Origin: Haloferula helveola
GTDB lineage: Bacteria > Verrucomicrobiota > Verrucomicrobiia > Verrucomicrobiales > Akkermansiaceae
DNA: 64,000 nt
Direction of reading: 5' to 3'
Assembly: GCF_037076345.1 (NCBI RefSeq)
Contig: NZ_AP024702.1
Span: 1-64,000 of the forward strand
In this document: piece after piece, positions 53,501-61,579 of the stretch
How positions within the stretch are numbered: position 1 is the first letter of the stretch
Layout: every line of letters starts with the position of its first letter
Position numbers and translations under genes: made by a program
Notes under the pieces: model-generated
The model's input: the letters and a program-made list of their open reading frames with translations, nothing else
Told to the model about the DNA's origin: nothing
Databases searched by the model: none

Positions 53501-53974
53501 TCGCTGGCCGACTTCGTTAACCGCCGCGTCGGCAACGACAAGGATCTCGCCCTGAAGGGTGCCCTTCAGGCGGCCATCGACCGGACCGACATCAATGCCG
53601 AGTTCGATGAGGACTCGATCATTTACGGTGCGGCTGAGACCGCCGATTCCGACTTCCCGTTCGAGGAGGCGATGCACGGCCCGAGTGCCACCGGAGCTCC
53701 CGGTTTCCTCACCCAGGGCGATATCCTGTCGACTGTCGGCCAAGTCATGACGGTCCGCTCGGACACCTTCCGCATCCGCTCCTATGGTGAGGCGGTGGAC
53801 AGCTCCGGCCGCGTCTCTGCCCGTGCCTGGTGCGAAGCGGTGATCCAGCGGACTCCCGACTACCTCGACCCGACGGACGAGGCTTTCGACGAGCCGACGA
53901 CCGCAGCGAACGAGACCTTCGGTCGCCGCTTTGTGGTGACCGCCTTCCGTTGGCTGGCTCCCGAGGAGGTTTGA
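50510..53974 (+). CDS. Verru_Chthon cassette protein A-like pseudopilin-type protein
   Basis: 1154 residues from ATG 50510. A basic leader of about 19 residues ends RRQPG, followed by FALVITVTLMVLLALLAVG, a prepilin-like cleavage site and hydrophobic helix. Position +5 lacks the usual Glu, as in GspK-type minor pseudopilins. The large body (about 60-1150) is that of the Verru_Chthon cassette A family. Near the C-terminus, QIERLAEEIVDEVRERG followed by PFLSLADFVNRR resembles the helix-hairpin-helix region of GspK. The usual cassette proteins B, C and D do not follow it here. It probably sits at the inner membrane after processing by a prepilin peptidase such as that at 25438-26613. Its function is unknown. 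Confidence 0.8.
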   Translation: MKSTLNPSFRATQHHRRQPGFALVITVTLMVLLALLAVGLLSLSTISLRASSQGDAMQQAQANARLGLTLAIGEIQKRLGDDRRITAPATFEDPNAPAHLAGVWEGVPQNVEQPSAEAADRFLGYISSGIEENPRALPAKDGIPLLDEGSLGPNPDPEDIVLAPTVDMAIGGNRTDGRFAWTAFDESLKAKADLVREEPRLPIASQALLGAAPRFGMEQFPEVESFNWSRETSQNKLVSLQSSDLLPGLAELGDLQHDVTVFSHGVISDPGNGGLKRDLSRIADDLPSDMRREPIYDDRSLVRAENNPLWSHLADYASLYKETIRSSNGGYEIEAAAPRDGEPRLNRRDNAYTDPQTPSETPLTPVVSKVELQFTLIAKDAHGHWPGTIRNKTGDSRRTYMLYLIYTPIVTLYNPYNVPIETQGMRIDFADVPIGFRFYRGDSQRALQPQTTDLAHFNQLYLYHDSNSSTAKAFGLNVRGAYGSGSSSVPIRLLPGESKVFGESVDGNWSWNNNGGVFDWADRDGKGLTADVTLGPGYARGMGFWVDWLTPDHMLTAYDDGMGIYSMRSTDFIDVEFAPMPSQASGNKLSIDVSLVTTDRRRETTTRVGTYFLSFNDRRDPAGLLTKAMSTGQERVRYPARLQRPYRTTEIYQSPADRIKDYSRVKPFATFSFEAKTTLDAKTPSKPWVQGAQASNMSVIRLESEKADHATHDVAMRQIGPNDEYPWDPLTDRAFFFTAKDADMGITSAPQFEIPALPLQSPAQLRHARLAPQGFLGSPNYTVGESWASPLMPPNRVTYDAGQGYELLDHSWLLNSKLWDGYFFSTICQHGGAAMDSRRGAADVAKGFFDGSERLLNSRLISYTDRPTEELVADVVDETGYLHTAAHLMIDGPFNVNTLSIDAWKTLLASLNEEDVTYYDGTGGPAGIGEEDTISRADNPLSRMRRPTGRPVEDSIGAPPEVAREGRWKGFRTLDDDQIERLAEEIVDEVRERGPFLSLADFVNRRVGNDKDLALKGALQAAIDRTDINAEFDEDSIIYGAAETADSDFPFEEAMHGPSATGAPGFLTQGDILSTVGQVMTVRSDTFRIRSYGEAVDSSGRVSARAWCEAVIQRTPDYLDPTDEAFDEPTTAANETFGRRFVVTAFRWLAPEEV

Positions 53975-53979
53975 TTCGG

Positions 53980-54738
53980 ATGCCACTTGTCCCGATGACC
54001 CAACGGCAGCAACTTCCCGGCATGCTTCGCACGTTCGCATTTCTCATTGCCGCACTGGTTCTGCCCGTTGCCGGGCAGAGCGAGGAGCGCCTGCTCAACG
54101 TCCGCACCCTCTGCTTTTCCTACATCGATGACGTCAAAAGCGTCTTCGTGCCGGGTGAGCGGAAGGGCGAGATGCTCGAGCAGGAGCTCTACACCGCGGT
54201 CTACTCGCTTCCGTTTCAGATGAGGGCCACGGGGGGCAAGGGTGTCTTCTTCCTCCCCAACGACGATCCGGAGAAGCCCTACAAGGCGCTACCGGCGGTC
54301 GAGCTTCCCGCGACCTCGGAGATCCTCTTCCTGTTCCTGCCCTCACCCGACAAGGCGAAGTCACCGTACCGGATCGTCGCGCTGCCGGACGACACGCGCA
54401 GCTTCCCCTACGGCTCGGTGCGCCTGATGAACCTTTCGAACCACAACGTGCGCATCCACATGGGTGAACATAGCGGCGGCAAGGCCGTCAACCTGACCCC
54501 CGGGAAATCCAGACTCGTCGATTCCGTCCGCAAGGTCGACGGGCTGAACCGTTATCCGGTTCTGTCCGAGTATGAGACCGACAAGGGATTCGCCCGTTTC
54601 CACAACACTGCATGGCGGTCGATCAAGGACAAGCGGGACCTCGCGATCATCTACACCGAGCCCAAGTCCGGACACCCCCGGATCAAGCACTACGAGGACG
54701 CGGCGCCCGCCGACCTCGGCTCGGGTGACCCGGGCTGA
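53980..54738 (+). CDS. Secreted protein of unknown function in the Verru_Chthon A operon
   Basis: 252 residues from ATG 53980; GAGGAGGT (53961-53970) upstream supports it, and ATG 54022 would begin exactly at the hydrophobic signal. A signal peptide (LRTFAFLIAALVLPVAGQ) precedes a beta-rich body with VRTLCFSYIDDVKSVFVPG, then ATSEILFLFLPSPDKAKSPY and VRLMNLSNHNVRIHMGEHSG. It starts 5 bases after the Verru_Chthon A stop and is surely co-transcribed with it. I do not recognise the family. It may be a periplasmic partner of the pilin-like protein. Confidence 0.75.
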   Translation: MPLVPMTQRQQLPGMLRTFAFLIAALVLPVAGQSEERLLNVRTLCFSYIDDVKSVFVPGERKGEMLEQELYTAVYSLPFQMRATGGKGVFFLPNDDPEKPYKALPAVELPATSEILFLFLPSPDKAKSPYRIVALPDDTRSFPYGSVRLMNLSNHNVRIHMGEHSGGKAVNLTPGKSRLVDSVRKVDGLNRYPVLSEYETDKGFARFHNTAWRSIKDKRDLAIIYTEPKSGHPRIKHYEDAAPADLGSGDPG

Positions 54739-54783
54739 AGAATTTCCGCTACCCAACGGGCGGATTCGGGTTCTACTTGGGGT

Positions 54784-56367
54784 ATGAAAGGTTGGAAGCC
54801 GTGGGCCGCCCTCGTCGCAATTGTGGCGATCGGCCTCGGCGTCGGCCGGTGGATCGGTAATTCGGCGACCGGCACGGTGGATCCGGAGCTGCCACCTGTC
54901 ACCAAGCTGCGCGCCCCGAAGACGGAGCGTGACTCGGTGATCCGAACCCCGAAAACGTCGGAGCGCCCCCCGTCCCAGCCGAAGTTCGATCGCGAGGCGT
55001 CCGAACTCGGAGCCCTTCCCGGCCAGCGGACGATCACCTTCCGCGACGCCGAGTCGATGCGCCGGTTCCTCGAGGCGATCGCCGGCAAAGGGATTGCGGT
55101 GCTCGGTTCGATCGATGCCCTTAACACATTGCGGGTCGGCTTCCTAAACGCGGACGAGCTGGCGGCGCTGCTCGACGGAACCGAAGACACGGGCTTCATC
55201 TTTCCGGTTTATGTGCCGGGTGGCGGAAGCATCCAGGACGGAGCTATCGGCTTCGGCGATCAATTCCTCCGCTGGCTCGGAGTCGAGGGAGAAACGATGG
55301 GGCTCGGCAAGGGGCTGAAGATCGCGGTGCTCGACACCGGCATCGCCGCGAATGGACAGTTTACCAACAAGGTCATTTCGACCAACTACGTCGAGCTGCC
55401 GGACAATCCGGCAGACCAGAACGGTCACGGCACCGCTGTTGCCTCCCTGATTGCCAGCGAACTCGGACTCGCTCCGGACGCGACCCTGCTGTCCTACCGG
55501 ATCGCGGACGACGGCGGGTCGTCCGATACCTTCGTGCTGGCGCAGGCGATCATCGCCGCCACCGACGCCGGCGCCGATCTGATCAACATCTCGCTCGGAT
55601 CGATGAGTCGCAGCGCGATTCTCGAGAATGCCGTCAACTACGCGGCAGAAGCCGGAGTGCTGATCGTCGCTTCGGCTGGCAACGACGGGTTCAACCGGAT
55701 CGCGTATCCGGCCGGCTACGATCAGGTGATCGGAGTCGGCGCGGTCGACGCCAAAGGCGAGCACCTCCTTTTCTCCAACTCGGGCGACGTCTCGATCGTT
55801 GCCCCCGGGCTGGCGCTCACCTCGGCGTGGCCCGACGACCAGACGATCAACTTCACCGGCACCTCGGCCAGTTCACCGGTCGTCACCGGTGCCATCGCCG
55901 CCGTCATGACCCAGTTCCGTGTGCCTGCGGCAACCGCATGGCAGATGCTCGTCGACTCGGCCAACGAAGCCGGCCCGCCGGGTGACGACTCAAGCTACGG
56001 TGCCGGAGTCCTGAATGTCGGGCGCACCTTCGACAGCAAGACCACCGGCATCACCGATCTCGCCTTGGCTTCGAACTACGTCACTACCGACGCACAGGGC
56101 CAGACGGTGCTCCAGGTGACCGTTGAGAACCGCGGAACCTCGCGGATCATCAATGCGCCGGTCAGCGTCACCACACCGGCCGGATCCACGCAGTTGAACG
56201 TCACCACGCTTTCGCCGGGAGAGATCCAGACCTTCAACCTTCCGCTGACCCTCGGTTCGGAGGAAATCCAGATCGACTCGGTGGTGAAGGTTTCTGGTGG
56301 CGGCACCGATGCGAATCCGGCAAACAACCGGCGAGTCGATGTTGTCGTTCCCGCGGAAGATCCCTGA
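54784..56367 (+). CDS. Membrane-anchored subtilisin-like (S8) protease with CARDB-type tail
   Basis: 527 residues from ATG 54784. An N-terminal hydrophobic helix (about 5-25) anchors or exports it. A Pro/Lys-rich linker and an inhibitor-like prodomain (about 80-150) come next. The catalytic domain has Asp in KIAVLDTGIAANG, His in NGHGTAVASLIASELGL, Asn in VASAGNDGFNR and Ser in TGTSASSPVVTGAIAAVM, a complete triad. Residues about 425-525 form a CARDB-like beta-sandwich (VTVENRGTSRIINAPVSV). It is the third gene of a same-strand run and overlaps the next protease gene by 29 bases. Its substrate is unknown; the products of the two upstream genes are candidates. Confidence 0.9.
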   Translation: MKGWKPWAALVAIVAIGLGVGRWIGNSATGTVDPELPPVTKLRAPKTERDSVIRTPKTSERPPSQPKFDREASELGALPGQRTITFRDAESMRRFLEAIAGKGIAVLGSIDALNTLRVGFLNADELAALLDGTEDTGFIFPVYVPGGGSIQDGAIGFGDQFLRWLGVEGETMGLGKGLKIAVLDTGIAANGQFTNKVISTNYVELPDNPADQNGHGTAVASLIASELGLAPDATLLSYRIADDGGSSDTFVLAQAIIAATDAGADLINISLGSMSRSAILENAVNYAAEAGVLIVASAGNDGFNRIAYPAGYDQVIGVGAVDAKGEHLLFSNSGDVSIVAPGLALTSAWPDDQTINFTGTSASSPVVTGAIAAVMTQFRVPAATAWQMLVDSANEAGPPGDDSSYGAGVLNVGRTFDSKTTGITDLALASNYVTTDAQGQTVLQVTVENRGTSRIINAPVSVTTPAGSTQLNVTTLSPGEIQTFNLPLTLGSEEIQIDSVVKVSGGGTDANPANNRRVDVVVPAEDP

Positions 56368-57130
56368 ATTGCTCGCCACCCTGCTGCTCGCGGGTTCGGC
56401 CATGGCCGACGAGCGCTGGGCACCCCATGCGGTCGCCGGCCCGGTAGATCAGCTGAGTGTGGCTGGCAATGCCTGTGGCCCCGCCGCGCTGCTGGCGTCG
56501 CTCCGTTGCGGCAGCGAGAAATGGCGGGGCGTTCCGGAGCGCATCCCCGGCAGCAGTGACAAGTCGAAGCTGCTCTACATCATCCGCGCCCACGGCATCC
56601 GCCCCTCCGCCAGCCTCAAGGGGCGCAACCGCTGGACCGGCGCCGGGATCAACGCGGAAGACCTCGCCGACATTGCCGAGGAACTCGCCGCCATCGGTGG
56701 CCTCCCGAATCCCAAGACCGAGAGCATTCTCCTCCAGAAGCGGGAGAAGCCCGACAAACTACTGCGCCGCAGCCACGACCGGCTTCGCGACTCGTTGAAG
56801 GACGGATTTCCACCGGTGCTCAGCCTGCGCCGCTACGTCTGGCGAAATGGAGCATGGCAGGCACTCCAAGGGCACTTCGTGACGGTCGTCATGGTCCCGG
56901 AGAAGCTGGAACGTGGCGCATCGAGTCACGAGTTCGTCTACTTCGATCCATGGGGAGGAAAGAAGGTCCGCGGTTCGTTCCGCATTCCGCCGCTTCCCGT
57001 ACTCAGCACCGACGGCAAGACGTCATCCTGCCTCGAGGCGGTCGTTCCCGACGCCAACATCGGCCGCTCCAAGGTACGGTCAGGCGAGCGGACCGTCGTC
57101 GTTCCCACCGTGATCACCGGCCGTTGGTAG
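56339..57130 (+). CDS. Secreted C39-like cysteine peptidase
   Basis: 263 residues from ATG 56339, which starts a signal peptide (LLATLLLAGSAMA) and overlaps the subtilase gene by 29 bases in another frame. The papain-like triad of C39-type peptidases can be seen: Cys in SVAGNACGPAALLASL, His in LQGHFVTVVMV and Asp in VYFDPWGGKKV. C39 peptidases usually cut after a double-Gly in leader peptides, but this one has no ABC transporter fused or nearby. Tight coupling with a subtilase suggests a two-protease module acting outside the cytoplasm. Its stop is 2 bases from hemW. Confidence 0.8.
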   Translation: MLSFPRKIPELLATLLLAGSAMADERWAPHAVAGPVDQLSVAGNACGPAALLASLRCGSEKWRGVPERIPGSSDKSKLLYIIRAHGIRPSASLKGRNRWTGAGINAEDLADIAEELAAIGGLPNPKTESILLQKREKPDKLLRRSHDRLRDSLKDGFPPVLSLRRYVWRNGAWQALQGHFVTVVMVPEKLERGASSHEFVYFDPWGGKKVRGSFRIPPLPVLSTDGKTSSCLEAVVPDANIGRSKVRSGERTVVVPTVITGRW

Positions 57131-57132
57131 CC

Positions 57133-58218
57133 ATGCTGATCTACCTCCACATCCCGTTCTGCCACCGGATCTGCCCTTACTGCTCGTTCTACAAACACAC
57201 CCCGGGCGCCACTCCGATCCCGAGGTTCATCGACGCCCTCCTCACCGAAGCACGGCAGCGAATGGCGCCCCCTTCTCCCGTTCCACGGACCCTCTATCTC
57301 GGCGGCGGAACCCCATCGATGCTGTCGCCGGGGCATTTGCGCCGCCTCTTCGATGGCCTGGCGGCGATCACGAACCTCGAAGCACTCGACGAGATCACCC
57401 TTGAGGCAAATCCCGCGACCTTCGACCTCGCGAAAGCCCGGCTCTTTCGGGAACTCGGCGTCCGCCGCGTGTCGCTCGGCATCCAATCGTTTCACGGCCC
57501 GACGCTCGGCTCGCTCGGCCGCGAACACACGCCTGAGCAAGCCGCGGAATCGGTCCGGCTGCTTCGCGAGGCAGGCATGCCCTCGGTCAACATCGACCTG
57601 ATGTTCTCGGTTCCCGGGCTCGCTCTCGACGACTGGCGCCGCACGCTGGAGCAGACGCTCCGCCTCGAACCCGACCACGTGTCCGCCTACAACCTGACCT
57701 ACGAGGAGGACACCGACTTCTTCGAAATGCTCGCCAAGGGTGAACTCGACGCCGATGAGGATCGCGATGCTGATCAGTTCCTCCTCGCACGCGAGATGCT
57801 GACCGCCGCCGGCTTCGAGCACTACGAGACATCGAACTACGCCCGCCCCGGGCAACGCTCGTCCCACAATCACGGCTATTGGAACGGCGAAGACTACCTC
57901 GGACTCGGGCCGTCCGCCGTTTCGACCGTATCAGGCATCCGCACCCGCAACGTGCCCGACACCGAGCGCTACGTGAAGATGATCGAAACCGTCGGCAACG
58001 CCGCCACCGAGTCCGAAGCGCTCACTCCGGCCCAACTCCGCATCGAGCGCATCGCGCTGCTGCTCCGCACCTCGGAGGGAGTTCCGGCCGAGCTGCTTGA
58101 GGAGACCGACCCGTCGCGGGTCGTCGACAGCGGTCTCGCCAGCCTGAAGAACGGCCGTCTCGTTCTGACCCCCGAGGGTCTCCCTCTGGTCGATGCCATC
58201 GCTGCCGAGATCATCTGA
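57133..58218 (+). CDS. hemW: HemW-like radical SAM heme chaperone
   Basis: 361 residues from ATG 57133. LIYLHIPFCHRICPYCSFYK carries the CxxxCxxC cluster for the [4Fe-4S] and SAM. Further landmarks are TLYLGGGTPSML, EITLEANP, RVSLGIQSFHGPTLGSLGR, VNIDLMFSVPG, HVSAYNLTYEEDT, and the HemW C-terminal domain HNHGYWNGEDYLGLGPSAVS. Members are often named coproporphyrinogen III oxidase-like but bind heme and deliver it. It follows the C39-like gene by 2 bases. That is probably chance operon structure, since hemW is a housekeeping gene. Confidence 0.93.
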   Translation: MLIYLHIPFCHRICPYCSFYKHTPGATPIPRFIDALLTEARQRMAPPSPVPRTLYLGGGTPSMLSPGHLRRLFDGLAAITNLEALDEITLEANPATFDLAKARLFRELGVRRVSLGIQSFHGPTLGSLGREHTPEQAAESVRLLREAGMPSVNIDLMFSVPGLALDDWRRTLEQTLRLEPDHVSAYNLTYEEDTDFFEMLAKGELDADEDRDADQFLLAREMLTAAGFEHYETSNYARPGQRSSHNHGYWNGEDYLGLGPSAVSTVSGIRTRNVPDTERYVKMIETVGNAATESEALTPAQLRIERIALLLRTSEGVPAELLEETDPSRVVDSGLASLKNGRLVLTPEGLPLVDAIAAEII

Positions 58219-58267
58219 GCGGATGTTCAGCGTTGGACCCCCGGCCAAGGATGTACAATCTCCCCCC

Positions 58268-59305
58268 GTGTCCGCCGCCTACTCCCTCGCCCGTTCCCTG
58301 CTGTTTCGACTCGATGCGGAAAATGCACACCATTTGAGCCTGCGCGCCCTCCGTGCCGCCGAGCGGGCCGGCATCCTTCCCCTGCTCTACCCGCAGCCGG
58401 AGTGCATCGCCCCTGTCGAGGTGATGGGCCTGAGATTTCCCAACCGGATCGGACTGGCCGCCGGCCTCGACAAGGAAGGAAACACGATCGATGCGCTCGG
58501 CCGCCTCGGATTCGGTTTCATCGAGATCGGCACGATCACCCCACGCCCACAGGCGGGAAACCCGAAGCCCCGGCTGTTCCGGCTCGTCGAACACGAGTCG
58601 ATCATCAACCGCATGGGATTCAACAACCCGGGGATCGAAGAAGGCGTGCGCAATGTCCGGGCGTCGCGTCGCTTCGAAGGCGTGATCGGGTTCAACATCG
58701 GCAAGAACAAGGACACGCCCAACGAGCGTGCGGCCGATGACTACCTCATCTGCCTGCGGGAGGCCTACCCGGTCGCCGACTACATCGTGGTGAACCTTTC
58801 CTCCCCCAACACCCCGGGCTTGCGCGACCTCCAGGGAGAAGAGGCTTCGGCGAAACTTCTGGAAACCCTCAAAGCGGAGCAGGCGAAGCTCGAGCAACAA
58901 CACGGCAGACGGGTGCCGCTGCTTTTCAAAGTGGCGCCGGACCTCGACCCGGAGCACATCACCGGATTGTCGCGGGTGTTTCTCGATGGCGGTCTCGACG
59001 GACTCATCGCCACCAACACGACCATCACGCGCGACGCCGTCGCAGGGCATCGCCTCGCCGATGAGGCGGGCGGCCTGTCCGGCCGTGTGCTGCTTGAGCG
59101 CAGCAACGAAGTGATCCGCGCGTTCGCCACGGAACTCGGCGGACAGGTCCCGATCATCGGCGCCGGCGGCGTCTCATCACCCGGCGATGCGGTATCGAAA
59201 CTCCGGGCGGGAGCTTCCCTCGTCCAGATCTACTCGGCCTTCATTTTCCAAGGGCCGGACTTGATCCGAAACTGCGCCGAAAGGCTCGTTTCCGAGCCCC
59301 TTTGA
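58268..59305 (+). CDS. pyrD: Dihydroorotate dehydrogenase (quinone), class 2
   Basis: 345 residues from GTG 58268; the start was chosen because SAAYSLARSLLFRLDAENAH is the usual membrane-facing N-terminus. It oxidises dihydroorotate to orotate with FMN and passes electrons to quinone in the inner membrane. NRIGLAAGLDKEGNTIDAL, FGFIEIGTITPRPQAGNPKP, INRMGFNNPG, and the catalytic Ser in IVVNLSSPNTPGLR are all present. IGAGGVSSPGDAVSKLRAGA holds the FMN phosphate. It lies 49 bases after hemW and 49 bases before dsbD. Confidence 0.95.
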   Translation: MSAAYSLARSLLFRLDAENAHHLSLRALRAAERAGILPLLYPQPECIAPVEVMGLRFPNRIGLAAGLDKEGNTIDALGRLGFGFIEIGTITPRPQAGNPKPRLFRLVEHESIINRMGFNNPGIEEGVRNVRASRRFEGVIGFNIGKNKDTPNERAADDYLICLREAYPVADYIVVNLSSPNTPGLRDLQGEEASAKLLETLKAEQAKLEQQHGRRVPLLFKVAPDLDPEHITGLSRVFLDGGLDGLIATNTTITRDAVAGHRLADEAGGLSGRVLLERSNEVIRAFATELGGQVPIIGAGGVSSPGDAVSKLRAGASLVQIYSAFIFQGPDLIRNCAERLVSEPL

Positions 59306-59354
59306 AAGGTTTTCGGATGATTCCCGCCGCTTCGCCCTCACAATCCCAAGACTC

Positions 59355-61481
59355 ATGAAGCCCCTGAACCGCCTGATCCCGATCTTCTACGCCGCGACCG
59401 CCATCGCGGGCAGCGCCCAAGTCGAGCCGTTCTCGCTGGACGCCTCAGACCCGAAGGAAATCGGCAAGGGCACCATCACCTCCGAGCAGTCGGCCATTTC
59501 TCCCGGTACGCCATTTACCGTAGCGATCCATCTTTCCCACCCGGAAGGCTGGCACAGCTACTACAAGAACTCGGGCGGCATCGAACTCCCTCCGGAGATC
59601 ACGTGGAACCTGCCTGACGGTTTCAAGGCGGCCGCATTGCAGTGGCCCACACCCGAGCTGTTCGCTTCCGACTTCGGAACCAGCATCGGTTACGCCGAAG
59701 GCCCAACCCTGCTCGCCGAGATCACTCCACCGGCCGACCTCAAGCCGGGAACCAACGTCACTTTGGGAGCCGAGGCGACATGGCAGTATTGCCAGCCCGG
59801 CAAGTGCATCAACGACGAGGAATCCCTCAGCCTCGAGCTTCCCGTGGGTGAACAGGCCGTGACTGATCCGGGTCAGGCGGGACTCTTCTCCGAAGCCCGG
59901 GCCGCACTCCCCCAAGCTCTTGCGGCGTCGAGCGGTTCTTCTTTTCCGGGGGCAGCGGGTGATGTGCTTGTCATACGCCAAGGCAAGGAGGTGACACTCC
60001 AGATCTCGGGTCAGACGGCCGAAGCGATCAAGGGCAACATCGCGTTCGCACCTGACCAACCGTTCGTTGCCCCCGTTGATTTCACCGCAGCGTCAGTTGA
60101 GGACGGGACCATTTCCCTCCCGCTGAAGCAGGCCATCGACATCGCCGACAAGCCTGTCCCAATCGAAGGCGATGGAATCAGTGGCATCCTCCTCTTGAAG
60201 GACGGACCTGCGGTCGCCATTCCATTCACGAAGTTCGGCAAAGCGCCGGCACCGCCTGTATCGTTCTCGCAACTGCTCCCCATCTTGGGCGGCATGCTCA
60301 TCGGCGGCCTGATCCTCAACCTCATGCCCTGCGTCTTCCCGGTCATCGGGCTCAAGATCATGGGCTTCGTCCAACAGGCGGGCGAGGACCGGAAAAAGAT
60401 CATTTTCCACGGCCTCGCCTTCACATTGGGCGTGCTCGTTTCCTTCTGGATCCTCAGCGGCATCCTATTCGCCCTGCGTGCCGGCGCTGCGCCGGGACAG
60501 GAGATCGGCTGGGGTTATCAGTTGCAGAATCCATGGACCATCCTCGTCCTGATGCTCCTGATGTTCGTTCTCGGACTGAGCATGTACGGAGTCTTCGAGA
60601 TCGGAGCATCCGCGACCGGATTTGGAGGATCCCTCCAATCCAAGCAGGGGCTGAGTGGCTCGTTCTTCTCCGGCATCCTCGCCACGGTGGTCGCCACACC
60701 CTGCTCCGCTCCATTCCTCGGCGCGGCGATCGGGGCGGCGATCGCACTCCCCGCCCTTCAGTTCTTCCTCGCCTTCACCTTCATGGCCCTGGGGCTCTCC
60801 CTACCCTACCTTATCCTGTCGATTTTCCCCAAGTTGGTAGAGATGCTCCCGCGGCCCGGTCCTTGGATGGAATCCTTCAAGCAGGCGATGTCATTCCTGC
60901 TTTTCGCGACAGCGGGATTCCTTCTCTGGGTCTACACCGCCCAGATCGGATTGGGCAACATGCTCAACGTCGTCGTGGGACTTACGCTAATCGCGATCGC
61001 AGGCTGGATTTTCGGTCGCTGGGATACGCCGGCCAAGAGCCCTGCGGTCCGTTGGGCCGCCAAAGCGCTGGTTGTGGTGTTTGCGGTCTTTGGATTCATC
61101 GCATGCAAGCCTCCGGCTGAGTCATCGATCACCTGGGACACGTGGAGCAGCGACAAGGTCGAGGAACTGCTCGCGGACGGGCAACCGGTTTATGTCGATT
61201 TCACCGCACAATGGTGCGCCACGTGTCAGGTGAACAAGAAGCGGGCCTATCCTGAGGAAGTCGCGACACTGATGAAAGAGCGTGGGATTGTCGCGCTCAA
61301 GGCGGACAAGACCAAAGCCAACCCGGAGATTGACGCTAAGCTGGAAGAGCTCGGCCGCAGTGCAATCCCGGTGAACGTTCTCTACGTTCCCGGCAAGGAG
61401 CCGATCATTACCCCCGAAATCCTGTCGGCCGATTACCTCAAGGACTTGTTCACCAAGGAGGTTCCTGCCCCCACCGAATAG
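59355..61481 (+). CDS. dsbD: DsbD-like thiol:disulfide interchange protein
   Basis: 708 residues from ATG 59355, with a signal peptide. The periplasmic alpha domain (about 25-300) has the Cys pair in WQYCQPGKCINDEESL. The membrane domain (about 310-590) has eight helices, with the two cysteines in LNLMPCVFPVIGLKIMGF and VVATPCSAPFLGAAIGAAI. The C-terminal thioredoxin domain has FTAQWCATCQVNKKRAYP. It transfers electrons from cytoplasmic thioredoxin to extracytoplasmic partners. The alpha domain is of the ScsB-like, DUF255-free type rather than E. coli DsbD. The TlpA-like protein at 18056 is a plausible client. Confidence 0.93.
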   Translation: MKPLNRLIPIFYAATAIAGSAQVEPFSLDASDPKEIGKGTITSEQSAISPGTPFTVAIHLSHPEGWHSYYKNSGGIELPPEITWNLPDGFKAAALQWPTPELFASDFGTSIGYAEGPTLLAEITPPADLKPGTNVTLGAEATWQYCQPGKCINDEESLSLELPVGEQAVTDPGQAGLFSEARAALPQALAASSGSSFPGAAGDVLVIRQGKEVTLQISGQTAEAIKGNIAFAPDQPFVAPVDFTAASVEDGTISLPLKQAIDIADKPVPIEGDGISGILLLKDGPAVAIPFTKFGKAPAPPVSFSQLLPILGGMLIGGLILNLMPCVFPVIGLKIMGFVQQAGEDRKKIIFHGLAFTLGVLVSFWILSGILFALRAGAAPGQEIGWGYQLQNPWTILVLMLLMFVLGLSMYGVFEIGASATGFGGSLQSKQGLSGSFFSGILATVVATPCSAPFLGAAIGAAIALPALQFFLAFTFMALGLSLPYLILSIFPKLVEMLPRPGPWMESFKQAMSFLLFATAGFLLWVYTAQIGLGNMLNVVVGLTLIAIAGWIFGRWDTPAKSPAVRWAAKALVVVFAVFGFIACKPPAESSITWDTWSSDKVEELLADGQPVYVDFTAQWCATCQVNKKRAYPEEVATLMKERGIVALKADKTKANPEIDAKLEELGRSAIPVNVLYVPGKEPIITPEILSADYLKDLFTKEVPAPTE

Positions 61482-61579
61482 CGAAAGCCAACCGGTGGCA
61501 GCCGTTTCCCTTAGCTTCACCTCCCATCCTGACCGACTCCACTCTTTGCGTCGGCCCGGAAGCTGCTCATGGTGTTGCC

